Source: JACCYQ01 sp036675565 (GTDB lineage Bacteria; Bacteroidota; Bacteroidia; Chitinophagales; Chitinophagaceae). Taken from it: DNA of 64,000 bases. Each line of letters begins with the position of its first letter. Position 1 is the stretch's first letter. The stretch is taken from NCBI GenBank assembly GCA_036675565.1, contig JAKFER010000302.1, forward strand, positions 13,748-77,747, given 5' to 3'. The position numbers and the translations under genes are program-made. Shown piece after piece: positions 35,651-43,775 of this stretch. Under the pieces are notes generated by a model. That model did no database searches. It was not told the DNA's origin and saw nothing but the letters and a program-made list of their open reading frames with translations.

Positions 35651-35695
35651 ACTATTATTTTTAATGAAAGATAATTCTCCTAAAGATAGATAAGC

Positions 35696-35720
35696 CGGAA
35701 GTTTTACCTTCCGTCTTTTT
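35696..35720 (+). terminator. Terminator-like hairpin in the leader of the isoprenoid-type gene
   Basis: CGGAAG-TTTTAC-CTTCCG followed by TCTTTTT, 20 bases before the TTG start of the next gene and between two divergent genes, where no plus-strand gene ends. It may be an attenuator or the end of an unseen short transcript. Confidence 0.5.
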
Positions 35721-35739
35721 AAAATTAATTACAGATTTT

Positions 35740-36705
35740 TTGATAAAACTAAAAGCAATACAAGCCTTTTTACAAACAGGTTTTGATTTGTATTACCTGA
35801 ATAAATTTCGATTTAATAAGCTGGTTATTGAATTGAATGAATACCTGCATCCCATGGGTTTACAATTAGATGATCATTTAAAAAAAAGGATCTGGTCCTA
35901 TACATTACAAAGTGCTGCTACCAATCGCTGGTTTACGGATCTCAGGGATTATAAAACAACTATGTATGAACAGCAGGCGGCGCTTTACCTGGGTGCTTAC
36001 ACCCCTGTTTATGATGACCTGGTTGACGATCAAACCATGAATCACCAGGATATTAAAAAATTACAAAAAGATCAAAACAAAGAAAATGTGCATCATGCTT
36101 TGATTTATTACCTGTACAAAAAATTGGCAACCCATTTACCAAAAAATGGCCATTTCAATCATTATTTCCAATTATCGGGACAGGCCCAAACAGCCAGCAT
36201 TCGACAATTAAAAAAAGAGCCGTTGCATTGGGGTGAGCTTCAACAAATAACTTTTGACAAAGGCGGCTATGCCACCCTGTTATACCGAAGTATCCTTGAA
36301 AATGAAATTGAAATAAAAGAAGAAAATGCTATTTACCAGCTGGGTGCTACACTGCAATTGGTGAATGATGCTTTTGATGTTTATAAAGATCATCAGCAAG
36401 GTTTGCAAACCTTAATAACAAATACTACTGACATCAACATTCCAGCAGGTATTTTCGAAGAACAAGTAAACACCTGTATTTTAGCTATCCATGATCTTCC
36501 TTATGCAAAAAACCATATAGAAAGAATGCTATGGAAAATAAAAGTCATGCTTAGTCGCGGTTTTGTTTGTTTTGAACAGTTAAAAGCTTTGCCCGGCGCA
36601 TCAACAGAATTTTCCCCTGAAAATTACAGCCGCACCCAGTTAATCTGCGATATGGAACGAATGAAAAATATAAGAAGAAGCCTGGAAATTGCTTCAGCAT
36701 TATAA
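35740..36705 (+). CDS. Class I isoprenoid-synthase-fold protein, function unknown
   Basis: An all-helical 321-residue protein with the two metal-binding motifs of class I terpenoid enzymes (trans-prenyltransferases, terpene cyclases, squalene/phytoene synthases). The first is D92-D93-L-V-D96-D97, the DDxxD element. The second is N209-D210-A-F-D213-V-Y-K-D217. A K174-G175-G176 turn lies between, at the place where head-to-head synthases and cyclases bind diphosphate. Overall it fits neither FPP synthase nor phytoene synthase closely; databases use the label class 1 isoprenoid biosynthesis enzyme for such Bacteroidota proteins. The start is TTG. It is followed 84 bases later by the carboxylase gene. 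Confidence 0.72.
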   Translation: MIKLKAIQAFLQTGFDLYYLNKFRFNKLVIELNEYLHPMGLQLDDHLKKRIWSYTLQSAATNRWFTDLRDYKTTMYEQQAALYLGAYTPVYDDLVDDQTMNHQDIKKLQKDQNKENVHHALIYYLYKKLATHLPKNGHFNHYFQLSGQAQTASIRQLKKEPLHWGELQQITFDKGGYATLLYRSILENEIEIKEENAIYQLGATLQLVNDAFDVYKDHQQGLQTLITNTTDINIPAGIFEEQVNTCILAIHDLPYAKNHIERMLWKIKVMLSRGFVCFEQLKALPGASTEFSPENYSRTQLICDMERMKNIRRSLEIASAL

Positions 36706-36765
36706 GCTATTTACATTTTACGCACAGCCTGTTTATTCAATTAACTAACAAATGTTCTGGTTACC

Positions 36766-36773
36766 TATCTTTG
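36766..36773 (+). promoter_or_regulatory. Putative -7 promoter box of the acyl-CoA carboxylase gene
   Basis: TATCTTTG matches TAnnTTTG and ends 16 bases before the ATG. Confidence 0.45.
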
Positions 36774-36789
36774 TTTTAAACGCGAATTA

Positions 36790-38418
36790 ATGGATATTGA
36801 ATTCAATAAGAATGAAGATTACTACCGGTTGTCAATAAGTGAAATGAAACAGTTGAAGGAGAAGGTGAAACTGGGAGGCGGTAAAAAAGCGATTGATAAG
36901 CAACACGAAAAAAATAAACTCACGGCCAGGGAAAGGATCGAATACCTGGTAGATGCGGATAAACCATTTACTGAATTAGGGATTTTTACCGGTCATGATA
37001 TGTATGCTGAATATGGAGGTTGCCCTGCAGGTGGAACCGTGGCTGGCATTGGTTATGTCAGTGGACGCCAATGTATGATCGTAGCAAATGATCAAACGGT
37101 GAAAGCTGGTGCCTGGTTCCCGATCACTGCCAAAAAAAATCTTCGCATGCAGGAGATTGCCATGGAAAATTATTTACCCATTATCTACCTGGTAGATAGT
37201 GCCGGAGTTTTTCTTCCCATGCAGGATGAAATTTTTCCCGATAAAGAACATTTTGGTCGCATGTTTCGCAATAATGCAAGGATCAGCGCCATGGGAATAA
37301 CTCAGATTGCCGCTGTTTTAGGAGCTTGCGTGGCTGGTGGTGCCTACCTGCCCATCATGAGCGATGAAACATTGATGGTTAATGGCAATGGTTCCATCTA
37401 CCTAGCAGGTCCTTACCTGGTGAAAGCAGCCATTGGCGAATCTGTTGATTCGGAAACATTGGGTGGCGCAGTAACACATACCGAAATTTCTGGAATAGCC
37501 GATTATAAATTTGATACCGAACAGGAATGTCTTGATCAAGTAAAACGCATCATGTCAAGAACAGGAGAAAATAAAAAAGCAGGTTTCAACCGGGTGAAAT
37601 CCCAGTTACCCAAAAAAGATGCAAACGAGATATTTGGCATCTTTCCAAAAGATGCTACCAAGCCTTATGATATGCTGGAGATCATTGAACGCATCGTTGA
37701 TGATTCAATATTCGACCAGTTTAAAAAAGATTATGGGCAAACAATTCTTTGTGGGTATGCGCGGATTGATGGCTGGGCGGTGGGCATTGTGGCAAATCAA
37801 AGAAAAATCATCAAAACAAAGAAAGGTGAAATGCAAATGGGCGGTGTTATTTATAATGACAGCGCTGATAAAGCTGCCCGTTTTATTATGAATTGCAACC
37901 AGAAAAAAATACCATTGGTTTTTTTACAGGATGTTACCGGTTTTATGGTTGGCAGCCGCAGCGAACAATCAGGCATTATAAAAGATGGCGCAAAAATGGT
38001 GAATGCAGTAGCTAATTCTGTGGTGCCAAAAATTACTATCATTATTGGAAATTCATATGGTGCCGGCAATTATGCCATGTGTGGTAAAGCCTATGATCCA
38101 AGGTTTATTTTTGCTTGGCCTTCAGCAAAAATTGCAGTCATGGGTGGCGACCAGGCAGCCAAAACTTTGATGCAGATACAGGTAGCGGGTATGAAAGCAA
38201 AAGGCAAAGAAGTTCCGCCGGAAGAAGAAAAGGAATTGCTGGATACTATTACAAAAAGATATGAAAAACAAACAAGCCCCTATTATGCTGCTGCACGGCT
38301 ATGGGTAGACGATATTATTGATCCTGCCGAAACAAGAAATGTAATTTCACAATCTCTGGAAGCTGCTAATAACAATCCAACTATCCCTGATCTGAAACTC
38401 GGTGTATTCCAGGTTTAA
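36790..38418 (+). CDS. Acyl-CoA carboxylase beta (carboxyltransferase) subunit, methylcrotonyl-CoA type
   Basis: Carboxyltransferase subunit of a biotin-dependent acyl-CoA carboxylase. Two crotonase-fold halves are present. The N half has KLTARERIEYLVD and YGGCPAGGTVAGIGYVSGR; the C half has FLQDVTGFMVGSRSEQSGIIK and YGAGNYAMCGKAYDPRFIFAWPSA, quoted in part. The GFMVG...SGIIKDGAKM and NYAMCGKAYDP segments are closest to MccB (3-methylcrotonyl-CoA carboxylase, leucine degradation) and geranyl-CoA carboxylase rather than PccB. At 542 residues it is full length. The biotin-carrying alpha subunit is not adjacent, so assignment of the acyl-CoA substrate stays open. Confidence 0.9.
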   Translation: MDIEFNKNEDYYRLSISEMKQLKEKVKLGGGKKAIDKQHEKNKLTARERIEYLVDADKPFTELGIFTGHDMYAEYGGCPAGGTVAGIGYVSGRQCMIVANDQTVKAGAWFPITAKKNLRMQEIAMENYLPIIYLVDSAGVFLPMQDEIFPDKEHFGRMFRNNARISAMGITQIAAVLGACVAGGAYLPIMSDETLMVNGNGSIYLAGPYLVKAAIGESVDSETLGGAVTHTEISGIADYKFDTEQECLDQVKRIMSRTGENKKAGFNRVKSQLPKKDANEIFGIFPKDATKPYDMLEIIERIVDDSIFDQFKKDYGQTILCGYARIDGWAVGIVANQRKIIKTKKGEMQMGGVIYNDSADKAARFIMNCNQKKIPLVFLQDVTGFMVGSRSEQSGIIKDGAKMVNAVANSVVPKITIIIGNSYGAGNYAMCGKAYDPRFIFAWPSAKIAVMGGDQAAKTLMQIQVAGMKAKGKEVPPEEEKELLDTITKRYEKQTSPYYAAARLWVDDIIDPAETRNVISQSLEAANNNPTIPDLKLGVFQV

Positions 38419-38513
38419 ATACTGTTTAGGTGTTTAGTTAAACTTTTAAACCTTTAAACTTTAATGCAAAATATTTAACCATAATCCACCAAAAAATTAA
38501 ACCCTAAACACTA

Positions 38514-39008
38514 ATCAAAACTCCCTTACAACATATTACCATATATACGGATGGCTCATCCCGGGGTAACCCCGGTCCCGGGGGTTATGGTACTATCCTG
38601 ATGAGTGGTTCACATAAAAAAGAACTTTCTCAAGGTTATAAACTTACCACCAATAACCGCATGGAACTTATGGCGGTTATTGCAGGCCTGGAAGCATTGA
38701 AAAAACCAGGTATGAAAGTTACTGTTTACAGCGATAGCCAATACATTGTAAAAGCGGTTACACTTGGCTGGTTGAACAAGTGGATAGCCACCAATTTTAA
38801 GGGAGGTAAAAAAAACAAAGACCTCTGGATGCGTTATCATGAACTGGCCCGCAACTTTGATATTGATTTTGTCTGGGTAAAAGGGCATGCAGAAAATATT
38901 TTCAATAACCGCTGTGATATTTTAGCTACCACCGCTGCCGATGGCAATAACTTATTGGATGATGTGGGTTACGAACCCGGCAAGGAAAGTTCATCCAACC
39001 TTTTTTAA
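38514..39008 (+). CDS. rnhA: Ribonuclease HI with non-standard start codon
   Basis: Cleaves RNA in RNA:DNA hybrids. All family motifs are present: IYTDGSSRGNPGPGGYG with the first catalytic Asp (codon at 38550-38552), NRMELMAVIAGLEAL (Glu), YSDSQYIVKA (Asp) and KGHAENIFNNRCDILA (His, Asp). The first in-frame ATG, at 38601, lies after the first motif and would give a dead 135-residue protein. Upstream the frame is open back to a TAA at 38505, and within it there is no ATG, GTG or TTG. I placed the start at ATC 38514, which would give (M)KTPLQHITIYTDG, a natural N-terminus and a 164-residue protein. An ATT at 38535 is the alternative. A base error is also possible. Confidence 0.85.
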   Translation: MKTPLQHITIYTDGSSRGNPGPGGYGTILMSGSHKKELSQGYKLTTNNRMELMAVIAGLEALKKPGMKVTVYSDSQYIVKAVTLGWLNKWIATNFKGGKKNKDLWMRYHELARNFDIDFVWVKGHAENIFNNRCDILATTAADGNNLLDDVGYEPGKESSSNLF

Positions 39009-39016
39009 TAATAAAT

Positions 39017-39811
39017 TTAATCTACCAATAACGATCTGTTCGTAGCGTTCAATTGACTTTCTTCTTCCGAACTGATGTCTTTAAATAAATGCATATCAAT
39101 AATACGATCTGATGCACCTTCATAAAACCCGGTTTCGTACATGTATTTTTCAGGATTTCTAAAAGTTCCGAACAGGATGTCAAATAAAGGGAGATCAGAA
39201 TAATTATATGCATGAATACCCCTTGCATGATGTATTGCATGACTTTCCGGTCTTTGAATGATATAGCCTAACCATTTTGGTGTTTTGATATTTGCGTGCT
39301 GAAAGATGCTGAAGAAATTAGTGACCAGTAATACGATGGTAATGGATTGGGGTGAAAGTCCGGCAATAAATGAAAAACATACAGTTCCCAGGACAGTAAA
39401 TCCAACCATATCAAACAAACTAAAATAAAAAGCTCCGTAAGTATCCAAACGTTCCGCACTGTGGTGCATTTGGTGAAAAATTCTCCAAAGCAAATTATTT
39501 TTATGCATTGCCCGGTGCCATGTATATACACCCAATTCATACAAAACAATTCCTAATAAGCCTGCTGGCAATAAACCCCAATTTGACAGGTCAATTAACT
39601 GGGAAGTAGGCAGCCATTTTTCATAAATTAATGGCAGGTAAGATGAAAGGAAAAAAAATATGAAGAAAAATAAAATTCCTTTCAATTTCCAAAAAGCGAT
39701 GTGGGGTAATTTACGTGCCGGAAAAAATGCTTCCCAGGAAATCAATAACAGGTAAATGGACAAAATTATCAATGAAACAGGATCTAATAAAATCTCTAAA
39801 GGAGTCGGCAT
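39017..39811 (-). CDS. Sterol desaturase / fatty acid hydroxylase family membrane protein
   Basis: Integral membrane di-iron oxygenase of the fatty acid hydroxylase superfamily, which hydroxylates or desaturates lipids or carotenoids. The His clusters that bind iron are visible: HRAMH, HQMHHSAE, FQHAN and ESHAIHHARG. Four to five hydrophobic segments surround them. The length is 264 residues from the ATG chosen; a TTG two codons upstream is equally possible. The substrate cannot be read from the sequence; no carotenoid or hopanoid gene is next to it. It converges with rnhA, with only eight bases between the stops. Confidence 0.9.
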   Translation of the reverse strand: MPTPLEILLDPVSLIILSIYLLLISWEAFFPARKLPHIAFWKLKGILFFFIFFFLSSYLPLIYEKWLPTSQLIDLSNWGLLPAGLLGIVLYELGVYTWHRAMHKNNLLWRIFHQMHHSAERLDTYGAFYFSLFDMVGFTVLGTVCFSFIAGLSPQSITIVLLVTNFFSIFQHANIKTPKWLGYIIQRPESHAIHHARGIHAYNYSDLPLFDILFGTFRNPEKYMYETGFYEGASDRIIDMHLFKDISSEEESQLNATNRSLLVD

Positions 39812-39877
39812 ATCCAAAGGTTTAATGGTTAATCGTTTTTGATTAAGATTTGTAGAAATGAGTTCTTAAGTTTTATT

Positions 39878-39970
39878 TTAAGTTTGCGGGTTTCGCTTAA
39901 CAAATGCTACGAGGTCAGCAGCAAATTTTTCTGGCTGTTCCCTATGAATAATATTTTCAGCACTTAAAAT
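39878..39970 (-). pseudogene. Decayed C-terminus of an alpha/beta hydrolase
   Basis: The minus-strand frame ends in AENIIHREQPEKFAADLVAF followed by VKRNPQT. This looks like the last 25-30 residues of alpha/beta hydrolases, where an H-x-E-x-P-E-x-F motif follows the catalytic histidine. The expected glycine-histidine is missing and the preceding sequence has no hydrolase core in any frame, so only a remnant appears to survive. It fills part of a 310-base region (39818-40127) otherwise occupied only by the terminator to its right. Confidence 0.35.
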
Positions 39971-40080
39971 TTTCAGTAAAGTTTTGAAAATAATAAGCGG
40001 GAAAAAATAACCGAAAGCGTGAATTAGTATCACCAAATGCGGTGATGCAATCATTCCAAAATTTATATGGGCACAAAAAA

Positions 40081-40101
40081 TCCCGGTCAAAAAGACCGGG
40101 A
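40081..40101 (-). terminator. Intrinsic terminator of the DUF6580-like gene
   Basis: On the minus strand TCCCGGTC-TTTTT-GACCGGGA is followed by a T-run, 26 bases past the stop codon. Confidence 0.85.
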
Positions 40102-40127
40102 CTTATTTAAATAAATCAATAATTAGT

Positions 40128-40697
40128 TTAAGCCAGTTTATGTTCTTTTGCTTCCTGCATTTTCTTAACTAAGAAAAAGGTTCCGAAGAATACGGCTGAA
40201 AAGAAAAGAGTTGCAGCCAGGGAACCACGATAAAATGGTAATGCATCATTATAACACATCATTAAACCTTCAAAAGTTTTTGGCCTGTATAATCCACCGC
40301 CACCCATCCAAACTAAAAAGTTTGAAATAATGAAATAGGTTGTTGGTGCTGCTATTGAGGCGGCAGCTATTTTAGCCCAGTTGATCTTCCTGATCATAAA
40401 GCCAAAAACAACCATGCCTGCAAACAGGATATAATTGGTTAGTTGACCTTCATAAAATCCAGGCATTACACTCAAGTTAAATGAAAACAAAACCTGGAAT
40501 AAAAGGTCTGAAATAAACATAGATAATATAGGAACCAGTATGGCCCATCTCTTATCTTTCAAAACAGCTCCTGCAAAAACAGCGATGGCAATTTGCGGGG
40601 CAAATCCCAGTGGGCGATCATCCCAAACGCGGTAAACAGAAGCCACAATCAACATCAATCCAAAAACGGCCAATATGGTTTTATTTAGTTTCATCAT
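40128..40697 (-). CDS. Multi-span membrane protein, DUF6580-like (ECF-transporter S-component-like)
   Basis: A 189-residue protein with five to six hydrophobic segments. The pattern VYRVWDDRPLGFAPQIAIAVFAG near the N-terminus and the conserved ISDLL in the third segment match what I remember of DUF6580, a family described as putative transport proteins and similar in topology to the substrate-binding S components of ECF vitamin transporters. No energising ECF A or T genes are nearby, and the substrate is unknown. A -7 box TATTTTTG on this strand (40733-40740) lies 35 bases upstream. It is separate from manA, which ends at 40772 on the same strand. Confidence 0.7.
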   Translation of the reverse strand: MMKLNKTILAVFGLMLIVASVYRVWDDRPLGFAPQIAIAVFAGAVLKDKRWAILVPILSMFISDLLFQVLFSFNLSVMPGFYEGQLTNYILFAGMVVFGFMIRKINWAKIAAASIAAPTTYFIISNFLVWMGGGGLYRPKTFEGLMMCYNDALPFYRGSLAATLFFSAVFFGTFFLVKKMQEAKEHKLA

Positions 40698-40771
40698 TTG
40701 ATTTTTGAGATAGTAGATACTTTATAATTATGCAAAAATAACTGAATTGATTAAAAAATGCGGCTAAGTTA

Positions 40772-41992
40772 TTAACGCTTGTTAACAGGCGCAGAAGCAA
40801 GATAGCACTGGCTCTGATTATGGGCTTTTATTTTTATAATGCTATTGCAAAAAATAACTGCTGATTCCCCAGTTTTCAAGACCAATTCATGCTTCCCTTC
40901 TTTTAATTGTATCTCTCCTTCCAAAACCAGGATGATCTCAGTTGTGGCAGATTGCCGAATGACCGATTCATTCTTTTTTAAGAAATATCCTGTCAATTCA
41001 AAATCTTTTGCAGGTGTATAATAAATGGTTTCTGGGGCGCCATTTTTGGGACGAATAATAGCTGGCTTTACTTCTTTAAATTTTACCAGGTTCATCAATT
41101 CATTTACATCAACATGTTTCGGTGTTAATCCACCACGCAGAACATTATCAGAATTGGCCATGATCTCTACGTTCTGACCTTCAAGATATGCATGTAATAT
41201 ACCCGCTGCCTGGTAAATTGCTTCGCCGGGTTGCAAATGAACCAGGTTAAATAAGTAAATAGAAAATATGCCACGATCAATATCCGGCGTTACATTAAAA
41301 GTTTGCGCAGCTCTTGCTGCCCAAAAATCCGCCTCATCTTTTTTGAAAACCTGTTGATGATAAGCTGGAATAATGCGCTTTAATAATGGTTGCAGCATTT
41401 CGTTTACTTTATCCTGTGGCATTTCCATTACATAACGATAAAGTCCTTCATACCCTTTGGTTGTAAAAACTTTTAAAAGAGGTTTTAATTCTTTTATTGA
41501 TTTTAATGTGTGTGATAAAAGAGAAGCTTCTTTAAATCCATGTAATAACCAAAACTCACTTAAAGCCACCATCAGTTCCGGCTTATGGTTATCATCTTTA
41601 TAATTACGGTTTGGAGCATCCAAAGCAATGCCCATTTCATTTTCCTTTTTAAAAGCAGCTTCGGCATATTTCCTGGAAGGATGAACCTGTATACTTAGCA
41701 TATCCTTTACATCGAGGATCTTTAAAAGATATGGCAGTCGATGAAAATTGCTGGCAATATTTTCCCCTAAAGTTTCAACCTGTGATTGTTCAATATATTT
41801 ATTTAAAGGAATTGTTTCATCATTGGTGATTTCCACATAAGAAGGCGCTTTATCATGGGCACCTAACCAATATTCCGCAAAGGGTTCGTGGTTAGGATTT
41901 TCTATGTTAAGTAATGCAGGCAGGTAAGCGGTTCCTCCCCAGCTATAATGTTGCACCGATCCTTTTAATGGAAACAATTTATTGCGCTTCAT
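40772..41992 (-). CDS. manA: Mannose-6-phosphate isomerase, class I
   Basis: Zinc enzyme interconverting mannose-6-phosphate and fructose-6-phosphate, supplying GDP-mannose or feeding mannose to glycolysis. The N-terminal cupin has HYSWGGTAYLPALLNI and the zinc-site segments LSIQVHPSRKYAEAAF (Gln, His) and DNHKPELMVAL (Glu). GILHAYLEGQNVEIMANSDNVLRGGLTPKHVD carries the final His and the catalytic arginine (quoted only as landmarks). A second cupin closes the C-terminus. At 406 residues it is normal for type I PMI. It is divergent from yraN with 34 bases between. Confidence 0.94.
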   Translation of the reverse strand: MKRNKLFPLKGSVQHYSWGGTAYLPALLNIENPNHEPFAEYWLGAHDKAPSYVEITNDETIPLNKYIEQSQVETLGENIASNFHRLPYLLKILDVKDMLSIQVHPSRKYAEAAFKKENEMGIALDAPNRNYKDDNHKPELMVALSEFWLLHGFKEASLLSHTLKSIKELKPLLKVFTTKGYEGLYRYVMEMPQDKVNEMLQPLLKRIIPAYHQQVFKKDEADFWAARAAQTFNVTPDIDRGIFSIYLFNLVHLQPGEAIYQAAGILHAYLEGQNVEIMANSDNVLRGGLTPKHVDVNELMNLVKFKEVKPAIIRPKNGAPETIYYTPAKDFELTGYFLKKNESVIRQSATTEIILVLEGEIQLKEGKHELVLKTGESAVIFCNSIIKIKAHNQSQCYLASAPVNKR

Positions 41993-42026
41993 TCCTGTTT
42001 TTGTAATTTAAAGTAAAGATAACCGC

Positions 42027-42383
42027 ATGGCCACACACAACCAACTGGGCAAAGAGGCGGAAGAACTGGCGGCAAAATACATGGATTCAAAAGGATTTAC
42101 CATACTTTATCGCAACTGGCGTTATTCCTATTATGAAATTGATATTGTAGCCACCAAAAATAATATGTTGCATATTATCGAGGTAAAATGCCTGAAATCG
42201 GATAAGGAATGTTACCCGGAGCAATCAGTTACTAAAAAGAAATTTCGTTTTTTGTTGAATGCAGCTGATGAATTTTTATTTCAGCATCCAACATATCGTC
42301 ATGTTCAATTTGACATTTTATCCATAACCATGCGCTCAAATATGGATCATGAATATTTTTTTATAGAAGACGTGTCTTTCTGA
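42027..42383 (+). CDS. yraN: YraN family (UPF0102) endonuclease-like protein
   Basis: A 118-residue protein of the UPF0102/YraN family, which has a restriction-endonuclease-like fold. The N-terminal GKEAEELAAKYMDSKGFTIL helix and the catalytic-type pattern E-I-D-(11)-I-I-E-V-K (YYEIDIVATKNNMLHIIEVK, in the form E-xD-ExK) are intact, so nuclease activity is plausible. Its biological role is not settled. It converges with the YkgJ-type gene, 16 bases away. Confidence 0.92.
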   Translation: MATHNQLGKEAEELAAKYMDSKGFTILYRNWRYSYYEIDIVATKNNMLHIIEVKCLKSDKECYPEQSVTKKKFRFLLNAADEFLFQHPTYRHVQFDILSITMRSNMDHEYFFIEDVSF

Positions 42384-42399
42384 TTTTCTTAATGTGATT

Positions 42400-42957
42400 T
42401 TATAAACTGGTATTATTATTTGGAACAACCAGTGGGGTCGGTTCACCATAATGCTTTTTTCCTTTAACCATCATGAGCATTTTTTCAACCATTTTAAAAG
42501 TGGCAGGGCAATACTCAATATTTTGTTTATGCACATGGATATAATCAACCATTTTCTTTTTTGACAGGTGAGGGAATCCTGCACAATCCACGGGTCTTAC
42601 TTCATAAATACTGCATTTATTGTCATCCAGGTTCAGGAATTGGCAAGGGTTGCTGGTATTCATCCAATCACCCGTCTTTTTTTCCTGGTACAACCATTTT
42701 TCTTTAAATGCTTTACGCGACATACCTAAATGAGCAGAGATCCGTGAAATATCTTTTGGGGTAAAAGTAGGTGTCATTCTTTTACAACAATTGGCACAGG
42801 TAAGGCATTCTGTTTCCTGCCACACTTCTGCTTCTATCAATGGTGTGATAGCATCCAGTTTCTTTGGTGGATTTTTTTCAACCTTCGACAAAAATCTTTT
42901 AAATACATTTTTTTGAATTCGCACCCGTTGCCTGAACGATCGCAGATTAACAGACAT
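42400..42957 (-). CDS. YkgJ-type cysteine cluster protein
   Basis: A 185-residue cytosolic protein with the YkgJ/CxxCxxCC metal-binding pattern: CLTCANCCKRMTPTF near residue 55-70, then CQFLNLDDNKCSIYEVRPVDC 45 residues later (landmark cysteines in CQFL, KCSIY and VDCAGFP). Such cysteine sets bind zinc or an iron-sulfur cluster; the function of the family is not established. The N-terminal 45 residues are basic and helical. Gene neighbours give no hint. Confidence 0.88.
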   Translation of the reverse strand: MSVNLRSFRQRVRIQKNVFKRFLSKVEKNPPKKLDAITPLIEAEVWQETECLTCANCCKRMTPTFTPKDISRISAHLGMSRKAFKEKWLYQEKKTGDWMNTSNPCQFLNLDDNKCSIYEVRPVDCAGFPHLSKKKMVDYIHVHKQNIEYCPATFKMVEKMLMMVKGKKHYGEPTPLVVPNNNTSL

Positions 42958-43116
42958 ATGTTTTTATAGCTTTGGGGCCGAAGATAAAAGTTTTTGTTTT
43001 ACAAGTATCTTAGTGTCTATTTTTGTTTGATATGAATGAGAACTGACTATTACCATTTCTATTCATTCATTAACGGAACTTATTAGAAAAAAATTAATGT
43101 ACTTAAAAACCAACTG

Positions 43117-43773
43117 ATGCAATTGAACAAACTATTAGCAGCGATTCCTTTACTGGCGCTTGCTGCAGCCTGTAATAACCAGTCAGCCGAGGCAGTTAAA
43201 CCATTATGCGACACAACCTGCATGACCGATTCAATCGGATTTTCCCTCGATCATCCGCAAAAGCCTTATGTGTATATAACCGCTCTTGATTGCCATCCTG
43301 ATTCTTTGGTTTGGAGTCATTCAGCAATTGAAAGCAATCGAAAAATGGAATTCAGCACCTTAGTGAGCAATACGGTTTATATGAATCCCAGCATGGTTGA
43401 TTGCTATATAAAAGATACCAGCTATGCCTGGCTGAAGTTCAATGATTGCCTGACCGGTCGTGGCTATTTAATGAAATTACCCTTCAGTAAAGAAAATGAC
43501 CTGAGCAATTATACCAGTGCATTGAATAGTTTTGATCCTGCATTCAAAATTGCAGATGGCCTGATCTGTTATGCAGATTATACATTTATCTATGTAGAAG
43601 ATATGGAAACAGGAAAAACAGAAAAAGTGCTGATGCATGACCAGGAATTAAAGATCGACTGGAATAATATACATGAAACCTTCGAATCGGTAACGGTTAC
43701 CCGTAACCGCATTGAAGCGGACATCCTGATAAATGGAACAAAAAAACGGGTTGAGAAAGATATCAGCCTTTAA
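43117..43773 (+). CDS. Lipoprotein of unknown function
   Basis: A 218-residue exported protein. The N-terminus MQLNKLLAAIPLLALAAACNN is a lipoprotein signal with lipobox AAAC. The mature part has six cysteines (among them PLCDTTC, TALDCHPD, VDCY, FNDCL and LICY), which could form disulfides. I do not recognise the family. A -7 box TATTTTTG at 43018-43025 may drive it. The stop codon is two bases before the xerD ATG, so the two genes are translationally adjacent and probably co-transcribed, though a functional link between a lipoprotein and XerD is not obvious. Confidence 0.75.
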   Translation: MQLNKLLAAIPLLALAAACNNQSAEAVKPLCDTTCMTDSIGFSLDHPQKPYVYITALDCHPDSLVWSHSAIESNRKMEFSTLVSNTVYMNPSMVDCYIKDTSYAWLKFNDCLTGRGYLMKLPFSKENDLSNYTSALNSFDPAFKIADGLICYADYTFIYVEDMETGKTEKVLMHDQELKIDWNNIHETFESVTVTRNRIEADILINGTKKRVEKDISL

Positions 43774-43775
43774 TT

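Noticed and set aside
38601..39008. rnhA starting at the ATG 38601
   Set aside because: It would remove the first catalytic aspartate and the TDGSSRGNPGPGG motif, which are encoded in the same frame just upstream.
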